From assembly GCA_034003955.1 (NCBI GenBank), contig JAVEXO010000022.1:1-43863 (forward strand): a DNA stretch of 43,863 nucleotides. The letters are read 5' to 3'. The stretch is from SZUA-370 sp034003955 (lineage in GTDB: Bacteria > Spirochaetota > Spirochaetia > Treponematales > UBA12059). The translations under genes were made by a program, and so were the position numbers. Positions 17,102 to 25,191 of this stretch are shown here, one piece after another (the first letter of the stretch is position 1; every line of letters begins with the position of its first letter). A model generated the notes under the pieces. It was not told the DNA's origin and ran no database searches. It worked only from the letters and a program-made list of their open reading frames with translations.

Positions 17102-17815
17102 GTGGACTCGAGTATTCGCGCGTCTGCCTTTGCGGGGATTGGCGCATTTGCCCTATCTATAATCGTCGCAATTTTTTCTCGCGTCCCCTTTGGCGTGTTG
17201 CTTCTGCGTGCGCTGCTCTCCGGTGCTGGATTTGCCGTCCTGACCTATGCCGCAATCTGGCTGCTAAAGAGGTTCCTTCCAGAGATATTCGATGCAGAAA
17301 TCCGTACTGTTTCCCAAGACTCAGAAGGTGATCTTGGTAGGGTCGTTGATATTGTCTTGCCAGGAGCCGAAGCCGATCCAGGGGAGACCGATGGGGATGT
17401 TTCATTGAGACCTCGCCTCGCCTCTGCTGATCAGGCACGGAGTCGTATCGAGGCTCCCGGTTCTCATGCACCAGACTCGGGAGATCTGGAGAGAGAGGTT
17501 GCGGGTTTGCGATCAGACGTCTTGATAGCGAATGATCCATCGGATGCGTCTTCCTCGGGGGGTGGCATGGCTCCCAGGCCTTCAGTGGCTTTGGACGAGC
17601 TTGACACCCTGCCAGATCTTGATGGTTTTAGCGATTCTTTCAGCGAGGCGCTTCCCGGTGGATCCGGTGCGGCCGAAGGAACTGAGCGTGACGCTTCACT
17701 GTTTATGGGGGCTTCGGATTCTATGCCGACGGCGGGTGCGCCCGACGCCGGAAAGGATCCAGCGGTTCTTGCCAAAGCCGTTCAGACCTTACTGCGTAGA
17801 GACCAGAAAGGGTAA
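17102..17815 (+). CDS. Membrane protein of unknown function between flhG and sigma-28
   Basis: I do not recognise a family domain. The predicted protein of about 237 residues begins with two hydrophobic helices (about residues 8-26 and 35-55), followed by a basic patch LLKRFLPEIF. The rest is a long low-complexity region rich in Asp, Gly, Ser and Ala, probably disordered. GGGAGG at 17085-17090 lies 11 bases before GTG 17102, favouring that start; ATG 17078 is an alternative. Its place in the run between flhG and the sigma factor suggests a link to motility, which is inference. It shows more relaxed, less conserved composition than its neighbours. Confidence 0.7.
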   Translation: MDSSIRASAFAGIGAFALSIIVAIFSRVPFGVLLLRALLSGAGFAVLTYAAIWLLKRFLPEIFDAEIRTVSQDSEGDLGRVVDIVLPGAEADPGETDGDVSLRPRLASADQARSRIEAPGSHAPDSGDLEREVAGLRSDVLIANDPSDASSSGGGMAPRPSVALDELDTLPDLDGFSDSFSEALPGGSGAAEGTERDASLFMGASDSMPTAGAPDAGKDPAVLAKAVQTLLRRDQKG

Positions 17816-17821
17816 TACTAC

Positions 17822-18610
17822 ATGAATCATTCCCTGCTGGAGCATCATAGCGAAGAAGAACTCTGGGCCGCCTACAAGCGGCACAAGGATCCCCTAATCC
17901 GAGAGTCTTTCATCAAGCAGTATGCTCCCTTGGTAAAATATGTCGCCGGCAAGGTAGCGGCTAATATGCCTGCCTCTGTAGAATTTGATGATCTCGTGGG
18001 TTTTGGTGTCTTTGGACTTATAGATGCCATCGATAAATTCGACCCAGACAAGAACGTCAAATTCAAGACATACGCCGTAACCAGAATTCGTGGAGCAATC
18101 TTTGACGAGCTTCGTAGCATTGACTGGGTGCCACGCTCTGTCAGGCAGAAGACAAAAGAGATAGAGGAAGCCATCGTGGCCACCGAGGCCAAGCTAGGGC
18201 GCCCGGCAAGTGATCAGGAGATTGCAGAGACTCTGGGCTTGAACGACGAAGAGTTCGCCAAGACAATGCTCAAGATTTCAAGCACCTCGGTTTTGTCTCT
18301 CAATGATGTCTGGTATACGGCCGAGGAGGCCGAGAACCTGACAATAGGCGATAGCATAGAGAGCCCTACGAGTCTCAGCCCCGACTCCATAATAGAACGG
18401 GACGAGATACGGCGTGTCGTCGTCGAGGCCATACGGGAGTTGCCTGAGAAGGAACAAAAGGTGCTCGTTCTTTACTATTACGAGGAGATGACGCTCAAGG
18501 AGATAGGAAAGATCCTTGAGGTTACAGAATCCCGTATTAGCCAGCTCCATACTAAGGCTATTCTAAGGCTTAGAGCTCGATTGACTCACTATAAGAAGGG
18601 TATTGTTTAA
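17822..18610 (+). CDS. fliA: RNA polymerase sigma factor for flagellar operons (sigma-28, FliA/WhiG family)
   Basis: This 262-residue sigma factor should transcribe late flagellar and chemotaxis genes. Region 2 is clear: LVKYVAGKVAANMPASVEFDD without further residues, then GVFGLIDAIDKFDPDKNVKF and YAVTRIRGAIFDELRSIDW. Region 3 is RSVRQKTKEIEEAI. Region 4 is ELPEKEQKVLVLYYYEEMTL followed by EIGKILEVTESRISQLHTKA. The ATG overlaps no gene and lies six bases after the preceding stop. Spirochaete annotations often use whiG for this gene. No anti-sigma FlgM gene is visible nearby. Confidence 0.95.
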   Translation: MNHSLLEHHSEEELWAAYKRHKDPLIRESFIKQYAPLVKYVAGKVAANMPASVEFDDLVGFGVFGLIDAIDKFDPDKNVKFKTYAVTRIRGAIFDELRSIDWVPRSVRQKTKEIEEAIVATEAKLGRPASDQEIAETLGLNDEEFAKTMLKISSTSVLSLNDVWYTAEEAENLTIGDSIESPTSLSPDSIIERDEIRRVVVEAIRELPEKEQKVLVLYYYEEMTLKEIGKILEVTESRISQLHTKAILRLRARLTHYKKGIV

Positions 18611-20590
18611 ATGGCCGAGCGCATAGGCTTCGACGCCATACGAGAGCTGATGCGCCGCTATCTCGATGAAGACGGCGAGAAACGTTCCATAACTGCTGAA
18701 GGCGCAACCATTGAAGAAGCCCTGAAGAGCGCCGCGGTCCAGCTTGATTGCCCCGTAGCCAGGCTAGAGTACGATGTCATAGAGAAAGGCGTCCAAGGTT
18801 TCATTGGCGTTGGTAGTAAGAAGTGGAAGATCATAGCCTATGAAGCGGCCGTCAAGAAAAAGGTAGAGCTCAGCCAGGATTCGAGCATGGATGGCGACTT
18901 TGATCTGGAGCTAGAGGTTAAGGTCATCCAGAAGGATATAGACGGGCAAGTCTTCGTCAGGTTGGCGTCAGACGGTGCCCTGCTCAAGGTCATGCCGCCT
19001 CAGGGTAGGGGCAAGCGTGCCAACGAGAAACAGGCCCTCGATAAGCTACATGCCCGTGCCGTCAACAATTTCGACGAGGCTCTCGTCAAGGAGACGGTCA
19101 AGGCAGCCAGAGCAGAATGGGTCTGTGTCGGTTCATTCGTTGCCAACCCGGCTGCAGATGCCCTGCTAACGGTGGAGCTGGGCTCCCAGGAGATGGAAGC
19201 CCGTGTCGTTCTCACGCCGCCCCAACCCGGCGGCAGCGACCTTTCTAAGGATGTAATACTAGCCTATCTCAGAAACAACAAGGTTGTTTTTGGTGTCATA
19301 GAAGACGCCATGCAGGCGCTAGAGGATTCCCCTCGTTACAAGGAACAGGTTGTCGTAGCCCAAGGCCAGAAGCCTGTTAACGGTGAGGACGCCCGTATAC
19401 AATTCTTGTTTGAGACAGATCGATCAAAGCTCAATCTGGAAGAAAAGAATGGCAAGGTTGACTACAAGGAACTGCATCTTGTACAGAATGTGGTTGAGGG
19501 TCAGGCCTTGGCCAAGAAGATAAAGGCTCAGCAAGGCGTGCCTGGACGCACGGTGACGGGCAAGATGCTTCCGTCAAAGAATGGCAAGGATATCCCCTTG
19601 CCATTGGGCAAGAACGTGCATGTCAGTGAAGACGGTCTTACTATAATAGCCGATGTAAACGGTGAAGCTACATTTATAAACAACAAAATTAACGTAGAGA
19701 CTGTCTATACAATAAATGGGGATGTTGACTTGAAGTCGGGAAACCAATTCTTCCTCGGTACCATCGTTGTTATGGGCAATGTGGAGGATGGTTTCTCCGT
19801 AAAGGCGACAGGCAATATTGAGGTTAGGGGCCATGTAGGGAAGGCCGAGATAAGCGCGGAGGGCGATGTCATAGTCCACCAGGGCATTACCGGCAAGGGT
19901 GGTGGATCAATAACCGCGGGTAAGAATGTCTGGGCTAAATTCATAGAGAATGCCCAGATTATGGCCGGTGAGAATGTGATAGTAACGACGAGTATCATCA
20001 ACTCGGATGTGACGGCTGAGAAACGCATCGTATGCTCTGGGCAGAAGCATGCCGCCATCATTGGTGGTAGATACAGGGCATGTGAGGAGATCAATGCAAA
20101 GTCCATAGGCTCTCCTACCGGTGGTGCAGAGACAATCCTGGAGGTTGGGAGCGATCCTAAGAGCAAGGCCAAGCTCGATGAGCTTGATGTAAAGCTCAAG
20201 ACTTTCCAGAGACAGATAGACGAGCTTGACAAGAATATAAACACCCTAAATGAGACAAAACGCCAGAGGAAAACCCTGCCTGAAGATCGTCAGGCTGTTT
20301 TAGACGAGCTTATCCATAAGCGCGACGAGATAGGAGCAGAGGTTTCATCCATAAAGGCCGAGAGTGAAGCCATACAGACCTATCTCAACAACCTGAAGGT
20401 CAAGGGAAAGGTGAGCGTTTCTGGCAGGATTTATCCAGGGACAGAAATCGTCATCAGGGACATCAGGGAGAAGATAAAGAACGAATACAAGGGCCTTACA
20501 TTCTATCTCGAGAACATGATGGTCAAGACAACACGGTACGAGGAATTCGACGACGACATACTGAAGAAGGGTCCACCGGATGCCCATTAA
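18611..20590 (+). CDS. FapA-family (DUF342) protein with N-terminal Jag_N domain
   Basis: This 659-residue protein starts on the base after the sigma-factor stop. Residues about 5-75 match the Jag_N module found in KhpB/Jag RNA-associated proteins (ATIEEALKSAAVQLDC, then YDVIEKGVQGFIGVGSKKWK). The central part, about residues 230-500, is a FapA/DUF342 region whose C-terminal half is a right-handed parallel beta-helix of polymer-forming type (GNIEVRGHVGKAEISAEGDV). A coiled coil follows at about residues 520-600. Homologues are common beside spirochaetal motility genes; the role is not established, and polar localisation or scaffold formation is inference. Confidence 0.85.
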   Translation: MAERIGFDAIRELMRRYLDEDGEKRSITAEGATIEEALKSAAVQLDCPVARLEYDVIEKGVQGFIGVGSKKWKIIAYEAAVKKKVELSQDSSMDGDFDLELEVKVIQKDIDGQVFVRLASDGALLKVMPPQGRGKRANEKQALDKLHARAVNNFDEALVKETVKAARAEWVCVGSFVANPAADALLTVELGSQEMEARVVLTPPQPGGSDLSKDVILAYLRNNKVVFGVIEDAMQALEDSPRYKEQVVVAQGQKPVNGEDARIQFLFETDRSKLNLEEKNGKVDYKELHLVQNVVEGQALAKKIKAQQGVPGRTVTGKMLPSKNGKDIPLPLGKNVHVSEDGLTIIADVNGEATFINNKINVETVYTINGDVDLKSGNQFFLGTIVVMGNVEDGFSVKATGNIEVRGHVGKAEISAEGDVIVHQGITGKGGGSITAGKNVWAKFIENAQIMAGENVIVTTSIINSDVTAEKRIVCSGQKHAAIIGGRYRACEEINAKSIGSPTGGAETILEVGSDPKSKAKLDELDVKLKTFQRQIDELDKNINTLNETKRQRKTLPEDRQAVLDELIHKRDEIGAEVSSIKAESEAIQTYLNNLKVKGKVSVSGRIYPGTEIVIRDIREKIKNEYKGLTFYLENMMVKTTRYEEFDDDILKKGPPDAH

Positions 20591-20903
20591 GCCGATTGAC
20601 CTGCAGACCATGTTCCTTCAGCTCGGGCAGGTGGGCAAGCAGCAGGCTGCCCAGAAGGATGGCGCCCTTCTTCATGCCCATCTTCATGGCGAACAGCTTA
20701 AGAAGATGGAGAGCGAGGCTGCCAAGTCGGTGCAACGGCCAGAGGATGCTCAGACTGCTACAGAATCCATCAAGGATGAAGATGGTTCGGGACAGGCAGA
20801 TCAGGGAAGCGAAAAGAAACAGGATGATGATCAAGCACCAGAAAAAGGCATGGAAACAATAAGCGACCCGGCCCTTGGTGGCCACATAGACATTTCGGGA
20901 TGA
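20580..20903 (+). CDS. Small acidic hypothetical protein
   Basis: This 107-residue soluble protein overlaps the end of the FapA-type gene by 11 bases and the next gene by four, so it is translated as part of the operon. Residues 1-50 look helical (KPIDLQTMFLQLGQVGKQQA, His/Leu-rich LLHAHLHGEQL). Residues 50-107 are highly charged and rich in Asp, Glu, Gln and Lys, likely disordered. I recognise no family. The preserved overlaps on both sides argue that it is a real gene. Confidence 0.7.
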   Translation: MPIKPIDLQTMFLQLGQVGKQQAAQKDGALLHAHLHGEQLKKMESEAAKSVQRPEDAQTATESIKDEDGSGQADQGSEKKQDDDQAPEKGMETISDPALGGHIDISG

Positions 20904-21460
20904 ACATGACGGGCGTACTCATAGCACTCGCCGTGCAGACAATAGTCTCCCTTATACTTGTAGCCTGGACCAGGCGTAAGATTAGACAGTTTCTTAATGC
21001 CGGTGACGAGATAGAGAGGATACGGCGAGAGATTGGCTCTCTAATCGTTGAACTTGACGCAAGTGCTGATAGAAATGTAACCATCCTGGAAGACAGGCTC
21101 GGTTCTTTGCGCGATATGATAGCAGAGGCCGATAAGCGTGCCGCTATTCTGGCGCAGGAACATCCCAGACGACAGCCCGAAGGGCTCGTCTATGACAGAC
21201 TGGGTAGGCTTCCCGAATCAAGGACAGGCAAGGTAGCGGCAGCTAAGGACGTTGAGACGCCTAAGCCTGAGCTGCCATTTATTCGATTCACCGAGAAACC
21301 CTTGTCTATTGAGGAACCGTTCGCCGACAAGGTAGTGTCGTTGTTTCGTCGAGGCTTCTCAAGCGATATAATCGCTGCCCATCTAGGCGTCACCATGGCA
21401 GAGGTAGATCTTGTCATTGCCCTGGAACAAGAACGGAAAAACCAGCCCGGGGAATCATGA
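20900..21460 (+). CDS. SwrB-like membrane protein with C-terminal helix-turn-helix segment
   Basis: The 186-residue protein has one membrane helix (residues 5-23), a coiled coil (about 28-85), a variable linker, and a C-terminal helix-turn-helix-like segment (about 141-177: KVVSLFRRGFSSDIIAAHLG and VTMAEVDLVIAL). This order matches SwrB/DUF6115 of Bacillus, which follows the sigma-D gene at the end of the fla-che operon and promotes maturation of the export gate through FliP. The match in architecture and position is seen here; equal function is inference. The ATG overlaps the preceding stop by four bases. Confidence 0.65.
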   Translation: MNMTGVLIALAVQTIVSLILVAWTRRKIRQFLNAGDEIERIRREIGSLIVELDASADRNVTILEDRLGSLRDMIAEADKRAAILAQEHPRRQPEGLVYDRLGRLPESRTGKVAAAKDVETPKPELPFIRFTEKPLSIEEPFADKVVSLFRRGFSSDIIAAHLGVTMAEVDLVIALEQERKNQPGES

Positions 21461-21461
21461 C

Positions 21462-23147
21462 ATGCATGGCGTACTGGGGATTGACTTTGGAACGACCAAT
21501 ACACTGTGTGCCTGGATGGACGGTGAGACTCCAATCATAGTACCTAACCAGAGGGGTGAGCGTGCTACCGCCTCTGTTGTTGCCATAAGCGATGCCGGGG
21601 AACTACTCGTAGGTACGTCAGCCAGGAATCATGCACAAGCCTATCCAGACTCGGCTCTCTTTGGCGTCAAGCGTTTACTGGGAAAACCCATGCAAACCGG
21701 GCTCATAGATGGCTTTATTTCGCCAGAAGCGGCTGCCACAGCAATTCTATCCAGAGTCAGGCGTGATGCGGAGGCTTATCTTGGATTCGAGGTGGATAGG
21801 GCCGTCATAAGCGTTCCTGCCCGTTTCAGTGATGCCCAGCGCAGAGCCATTAGAGAGGCAGCCTCCAAGGCCGGCTTGAGAGCCGAACGCATAATCAATG
21901 AGCCTAGTGCGGCGGCCCTGGCCAGAGCATGGATGTCGGTGCGCGATGAGCTGGAACAGCTCGTACTCGTGTATGATTTTGGTGGCGGCACCTTCGATGC
22001 AAGTGTTCTTAAGGTACAAGGCGGCTCCTGTTCCGTGCTCTCCAGTGAGGGAGACGACACGCTAGGTGGTATGGACATAGATGCAGCCATCTACCGTGAT
22101 GTAGTAGAGCGCTTCATCACCGAGTTCGGTATCGATACAGACTCGGATCCTCTTCTTTCCAGGATGCTCCTCGATCTATGCGAGAAGGCTAAAATTGAGC
22201 TGTCTTCACGAGAGGAGGTTGTCATAGCCGTCCCATTCTTGCGCGGCTCGGGAGGTCTGGTTCATCCCCAGCTACGCTTTGACAGGGCCCGTTTTGAACG
22301 TATCGCCGCTCCATTCATGGAAAGAAGCCTTGCGCTTGTAGACAAGGTCCTCTCCTCTGCCTCAAGGAAGGCACACGATATAGACATTCTGGTTCTTTCA
22401 GGCGGCTCCAGTCGTATACCGATGGCAAGGAGACTACTCAAGGCTGCGATAGGCCGAGAGGCCGACCCTAGAATAAATCCAGAAGAGATAGTCGCACTCG
22501 GTGCCGCCATCGAGGCTGCCCGTTTAGAAGGAAGGCTGAAAGGTCTTAGCTTTAGCGATGTATGCTCCAGGACCTTCGGGCTAGAGATAGACGAAGGTGG
22601 ATTCATTCCACTCATTGCGAAGAACCAGGTCTTGCCTGCAACAGGAAGAAGGATGTTCACCACGGTAGAGGATTACCAGCATTCTGTAGAATTGCATGTT
22701 CTGCAATCGGAGGGTACAAGGGCGGCCGATGGTATTTCTGTTGGGCGCTTCCTTTTGACTGGAGTCAGGAAGGCACGCAAGGGTGAACCTAAAATAGCCG
22801 TGGAGTTTACTATAGACGAGGGTGACATGCTCCTTGTCAGTGCTCGTGACATGGATACCGGTGTGGAGCAATCCATAGCGCTATTCGATGGTGTCGTGGA
22901 TTCCCGTTGCCCACAGGATAGAGTCATAGCCCTTGCACAAATGGCCAGGCGGGAGGCTCAAGGCTTAAACCTGGACGCTGCCTTGTCTGCAGAACTCAGT
23001 GACGCACTCGTCGATGCAACACGGTGCGATGGTGACGATGAACGAGCCTTGAAGACGGCTTTTATTTTAGAAGGACTACTCTCGGAGTTGCTGGCCCGCG
23101 CCAGACAGGCAGAAGACAAGACGCTTTCAGTAGGCAGTGGAGGGTAG
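21462..23147 (+). CDS. Hsp70-family chaperone, divergent and short
   Basis: This Hsp70 protein has about 561 residues, against roughly 640 in DnaK. The nucleotide-binding domain is intact: GIDFGTTNTLCAW (phosphate 1), INEPSAAALA, VYDFGGGTFDASVL (phosphate 2), and DILVLSGGSSRIP (adenosine). A substrate-binding beta domain follows (about residues 375-490), then a shortened helical lid without the usual DnaK tail. ATG 21462 fits the Hsp70 N-terminus (MHGVLGIDFG); longer in-frame reading into the previous gene is not needed. A J-domain gene follows with no gap, implying a dedicated pair, likely distinct from the general DnaK/DnaJ of the cell. Confidence 0.9.
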   Translation: MHGVLGIDFGTTNTLCAWMDGETPIIVPNQRGERATASVVAISDAGELLVGTSARNHAQAYPDSALFGVKRLLGKPMQTGLIDGFISPEAAATAILSRVRRDAEAYLGFEVDRAVISVPARFSDAQRRAIREAASKAGLRAERIINEPSAAALARAWMSVRDELEQLVLVYDFGGGTFDASVLKVQGGSCSVLSSEGDDTLGGMDIDAAIYRDVVERFITEFGIDTDSDPLLSRMLLDLCEKAKIELSSREEVVIAVPFLRGSGGLVHPQLRFDRARFERIAAPFMERSLALVDKVLSSASRKAHDIDILVLSGGSSRIPMARRLLKAAIGREADPRINPEEIVALGAAIEAARLEGRLKGLSFSDVCSRTFGLEIDEGGFIPLIAKNQVLPATGRRMFTTVEDYQHSVELHVLQSEGTRAADGISVGRFLLTGVRKARKGEPKIAVEFTIDEGDMLLVSARDMDTGVEQSIALFDGVVDSRCPQDRVIALAQMARREAQGLNLDAALSAELSDALVDATRCDGDDERALKTAFILEGLLSELLARARQAEDKTLSVGSGG

Positions 23148-23768
23148 ATGCCTCTAGAAGGATTGCTTAAGGATCGTTCGCTGTACCTCACACTGGGTCT
23201 CGAGCCTGGTTGTCCCTCTGCAGATATAAAGCGAGCCTACAGGAATCTCAGTCTCAGGCTTCACCCTGATGCCTCCCGCGATCCAGAAACAGCAATTCGT
23301 TTCAACATGGTATCCAAGGCCTATGCAACACTATCGCTTAAGGTGAAGGACATTCCCGCCCCTGTATCCAGGGCAGTGCGAGAGCCTAGGCAGGATGATC
23401 TATTCTCCCTCGGTTCCAGCCTGGTATGCGATACAGATCCTGTTAGGAGACTCGCCGCCGCTACCAGGCTAGGATTATCGGGCAAAAGAAGCGCGTGGGT
23501 CTTTCTTCGCAAGGGCCTGTACGACACGGAGCCCAGGGTCGTGGCCGCATGCATACGCGCCGCCTCAGTCCTGGGCCTAGCCCAGGGTTCCGGCGAGATA
23601 GCCAACGCCTATCAGAGGGCAGACCCGGTCTTGAGAGACACAATACTAGAACTGGCAAAGGCCAGCAAAGACGTGCTATTCAAGGCTACCCTGCAAACTG
23701 CAGCCTATGACCCGGATATCGGCCGTAGGAAATCGGCACATGCTCTGCTGGGCGAGATAAACCGCTAG
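23148..23768 (+). CDS. J-domain protein with HEAT-like repeats, partner of the adjacent Hsp70
   Basis: The start codon directly follows the Hsp70 stop, and GGAGGG precedes it. Residues 10-60 form a J-domain (SLYLTLGLEPGCPSADIKRA, then RLHPDA) with the catalytic HPD at 39-41. There is no Gly/Phe region or zinc finger, so this is not DnaJ. Residues 85-206 show helical repeats of HEAT type (DPVRRLAAATRLG, EPRVVAACIRAASVLG, DPVLRDTILELAKAS, DPDIGRRKSAHALLGEI), which probably bind a client. It is the last + strand gene before the convergent NtrC gene. Confidence 0.85.
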   Translation: MPLEGLLKDRSLYLTLGLEPGCPSADIKRAYRNLSLRLHPDASRDPETAIRFNMVSKAYATLSLKVKDIPAPVSRAVREPRQDDLFSLGSSLVCDTDPVRRLAAATRLGLSGKRSAWVFLRKGLYDTEPRVVAACIRAASVLGLAQGSGEIANAYQRADPVLRDTILELAKASKDVLFKATLQTAAYDPDIGRRKSAHALLGEINR

Positions 23769-23835
23769 CCTATGCAAGCCGAAAGTAATACGCAAAAAGG
23801 TTGCTCTTAATAAGCCAGCATATCCAGGAATATTC

Positions 23836-25191
23836 TTATGGAGCCGTCTCAAGACCGTAGTCCTGTAGCTTTTGATAGAGGGTCTTCCTTCCAATTCCAA
23901 GAATCTCGGCGGTACGGCTCTTGTTGCCGCCTTGAGTCGCCAGCGTCTCACGTATCAGTATACGTTCGGCATCGGCCAGGCTTGAACCAGGTGGCACCCT
24001 GATGTCACTCTCATCGGCGCTGGTGCGCACCCCTGGTGGCAGATCGTCCAGGCTCACGAAGCGGTCTGAAGACATGACGACGGCGCTTTCTATGCAATTG
24101 CGTAGCTCCCGTATGTTCCCGGGCCAGGCATAGGCATAGAGAGCCGCCCTGGCCTTTGCATCGAAACCTTCTATGCTTTTACCGTTGTCGAGCGCGAATT
24201 CATGGAGGAAGGCTCCGGCCAGCAAGGGGATGTCATCCTTACGTTCCCGTAGAGGAGGAACATGAATGTTGACGACGTTAAGCCTGTAGTATAGATCTTC
24301 CCTGAATGTTCCGGCTGCTATCTCCTCCTTGAGATCCTTGTTTGTTGCCGCGACCACCCTGACATCGGTCTCTATTGTTTCCTCGCCCCCAACGCGCTCG
24401 AAACGTCTGTCCTGTAGAACCCTCAGTATCTTTATCTGCACATTCTGGTTAATCTCACCTATCTCATCGAGGAACAGCGTGCCCTCGTTGGCAAGCTCGA
24501 ATCGCCCCTTCTTGCGAGCCTGAGCACCGGTGAAGGAGCCTTTCTCGTGGCCAAAAAGCTCGCTTTCAAGCAAGGTCTCCGCCAAGGCCGCACAGTGCAC
24601 CTTTATGAATGGCTTGTCTGCCCTGGGTGATAGATTGTGTATGGCATCGGCTACCAGTTCCTTGCCGACGCCTGACTCCCCCGTTATGAGGACACTTGCC
24701 TTTGTTGGAGCCACTCGGCGTATGAGCTCGAATATGTTCCTGACGGCAGGGCTCTTGCCGACTATGGTGGATGTCCGTCGCTGAATCTCCACTTCTTCTA
24801 GCAATTCTTCGTTGCGCCTGGACAGTTCTCGCCGTTCCAGGGCACGTCTTACGAGTATTGACAGATGATCAAGGTTGACTGGCTTGGTTATAAAATCATA
24901 GGCACCGTTGCGCATGGCGTCTACGGCATCTTCTACCGTGCCATGGCCGGTTAGGACAATGACGGGTACAGAGGGGTATCTGGAGCCTACCTGTTTTAAA
25001 AGCTCCCCGCCAGACAGACTCGGCATTCGTAGATCCGTTATGACTAGATCGATGTCTTCTCTGTCTATAGACTGTAAGCCTTCCTTGCCATCTGAGGCGA
25101 GGAAGACATCGTAGTTGTCTAGCCGCAGGTATTCTCCCAGTCCCTCGCGGATGTTCTTCTCATCGTCTACTACGAGTATCCTGAATTTCAT
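23836..25191 (-). CDS. NtrC-family sigma-54-dependent response regulator
   Basis: The 451-residue protein has a receiver domain with phospho-acceptor Asp53 (LVITDLRMP) and the conserved TKP at 101-103. A sigma-54 AAA+ domain follows (Walker A GESGVGKE at 170-177; Walker B TLFLDEIGEI). The C-terminal Fis-type helix-turn-helix is NKSRTAEILGIGRKTLYQKL. The sigma-54 contact loop reads GSFTGA (217-222) instead of the usual GAFTGA. It overlaps the kinase gene by four bases, so they form a two-component pair. A sigma-54 gene (rpoN) must exist elsewhere. The target genes are unknown. Confidence 0.93.
   Translation of the reverse strand: MKFRILVVDDEKNIREGLGEYLRLDNYDVFLASDGKEGLQSIDREDIDLVITDLRMPSLSGGELLKQVGSRYPSVPVIVLTGHGTVEDAVDAMRNGAYDFITKPVNLDHLSILVRRALERRELSRRNEELLEEVEIQRRTSTIVGKSPAVRNIFELIRRVAPTKASVLITGESGVGKELVADAIHNLSPRADKPFIKVHCAALAETLLESELFGHEKGSFTGAQARKKGRFELANEGTLFLDEIGEINQNVQIKILRVLQDRRFERVGGEETIETDVRVVAATNKDLKEEIAAGTFREDLYYRLNVVNIHVPPLRERKDDIPLLAGAFLHEFALDNGKSIEGFDAKARAALYAYAWPGNIRELRNCIESAVVMSSDRFVSLDDLPPGVRTSADESDIRVPPGSSLADAERILIRETLATQGGNKSRTAEILGIGRKTLYQKLQDYGLETAP

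Noticed and set aside
23769..23835. Terminator between the J-protein gene and the NtrC gene
   Set aside because: Only a 4-bp GCAA/TTGC stem is present in the 67-base convergent gap and there is no proper T-run.
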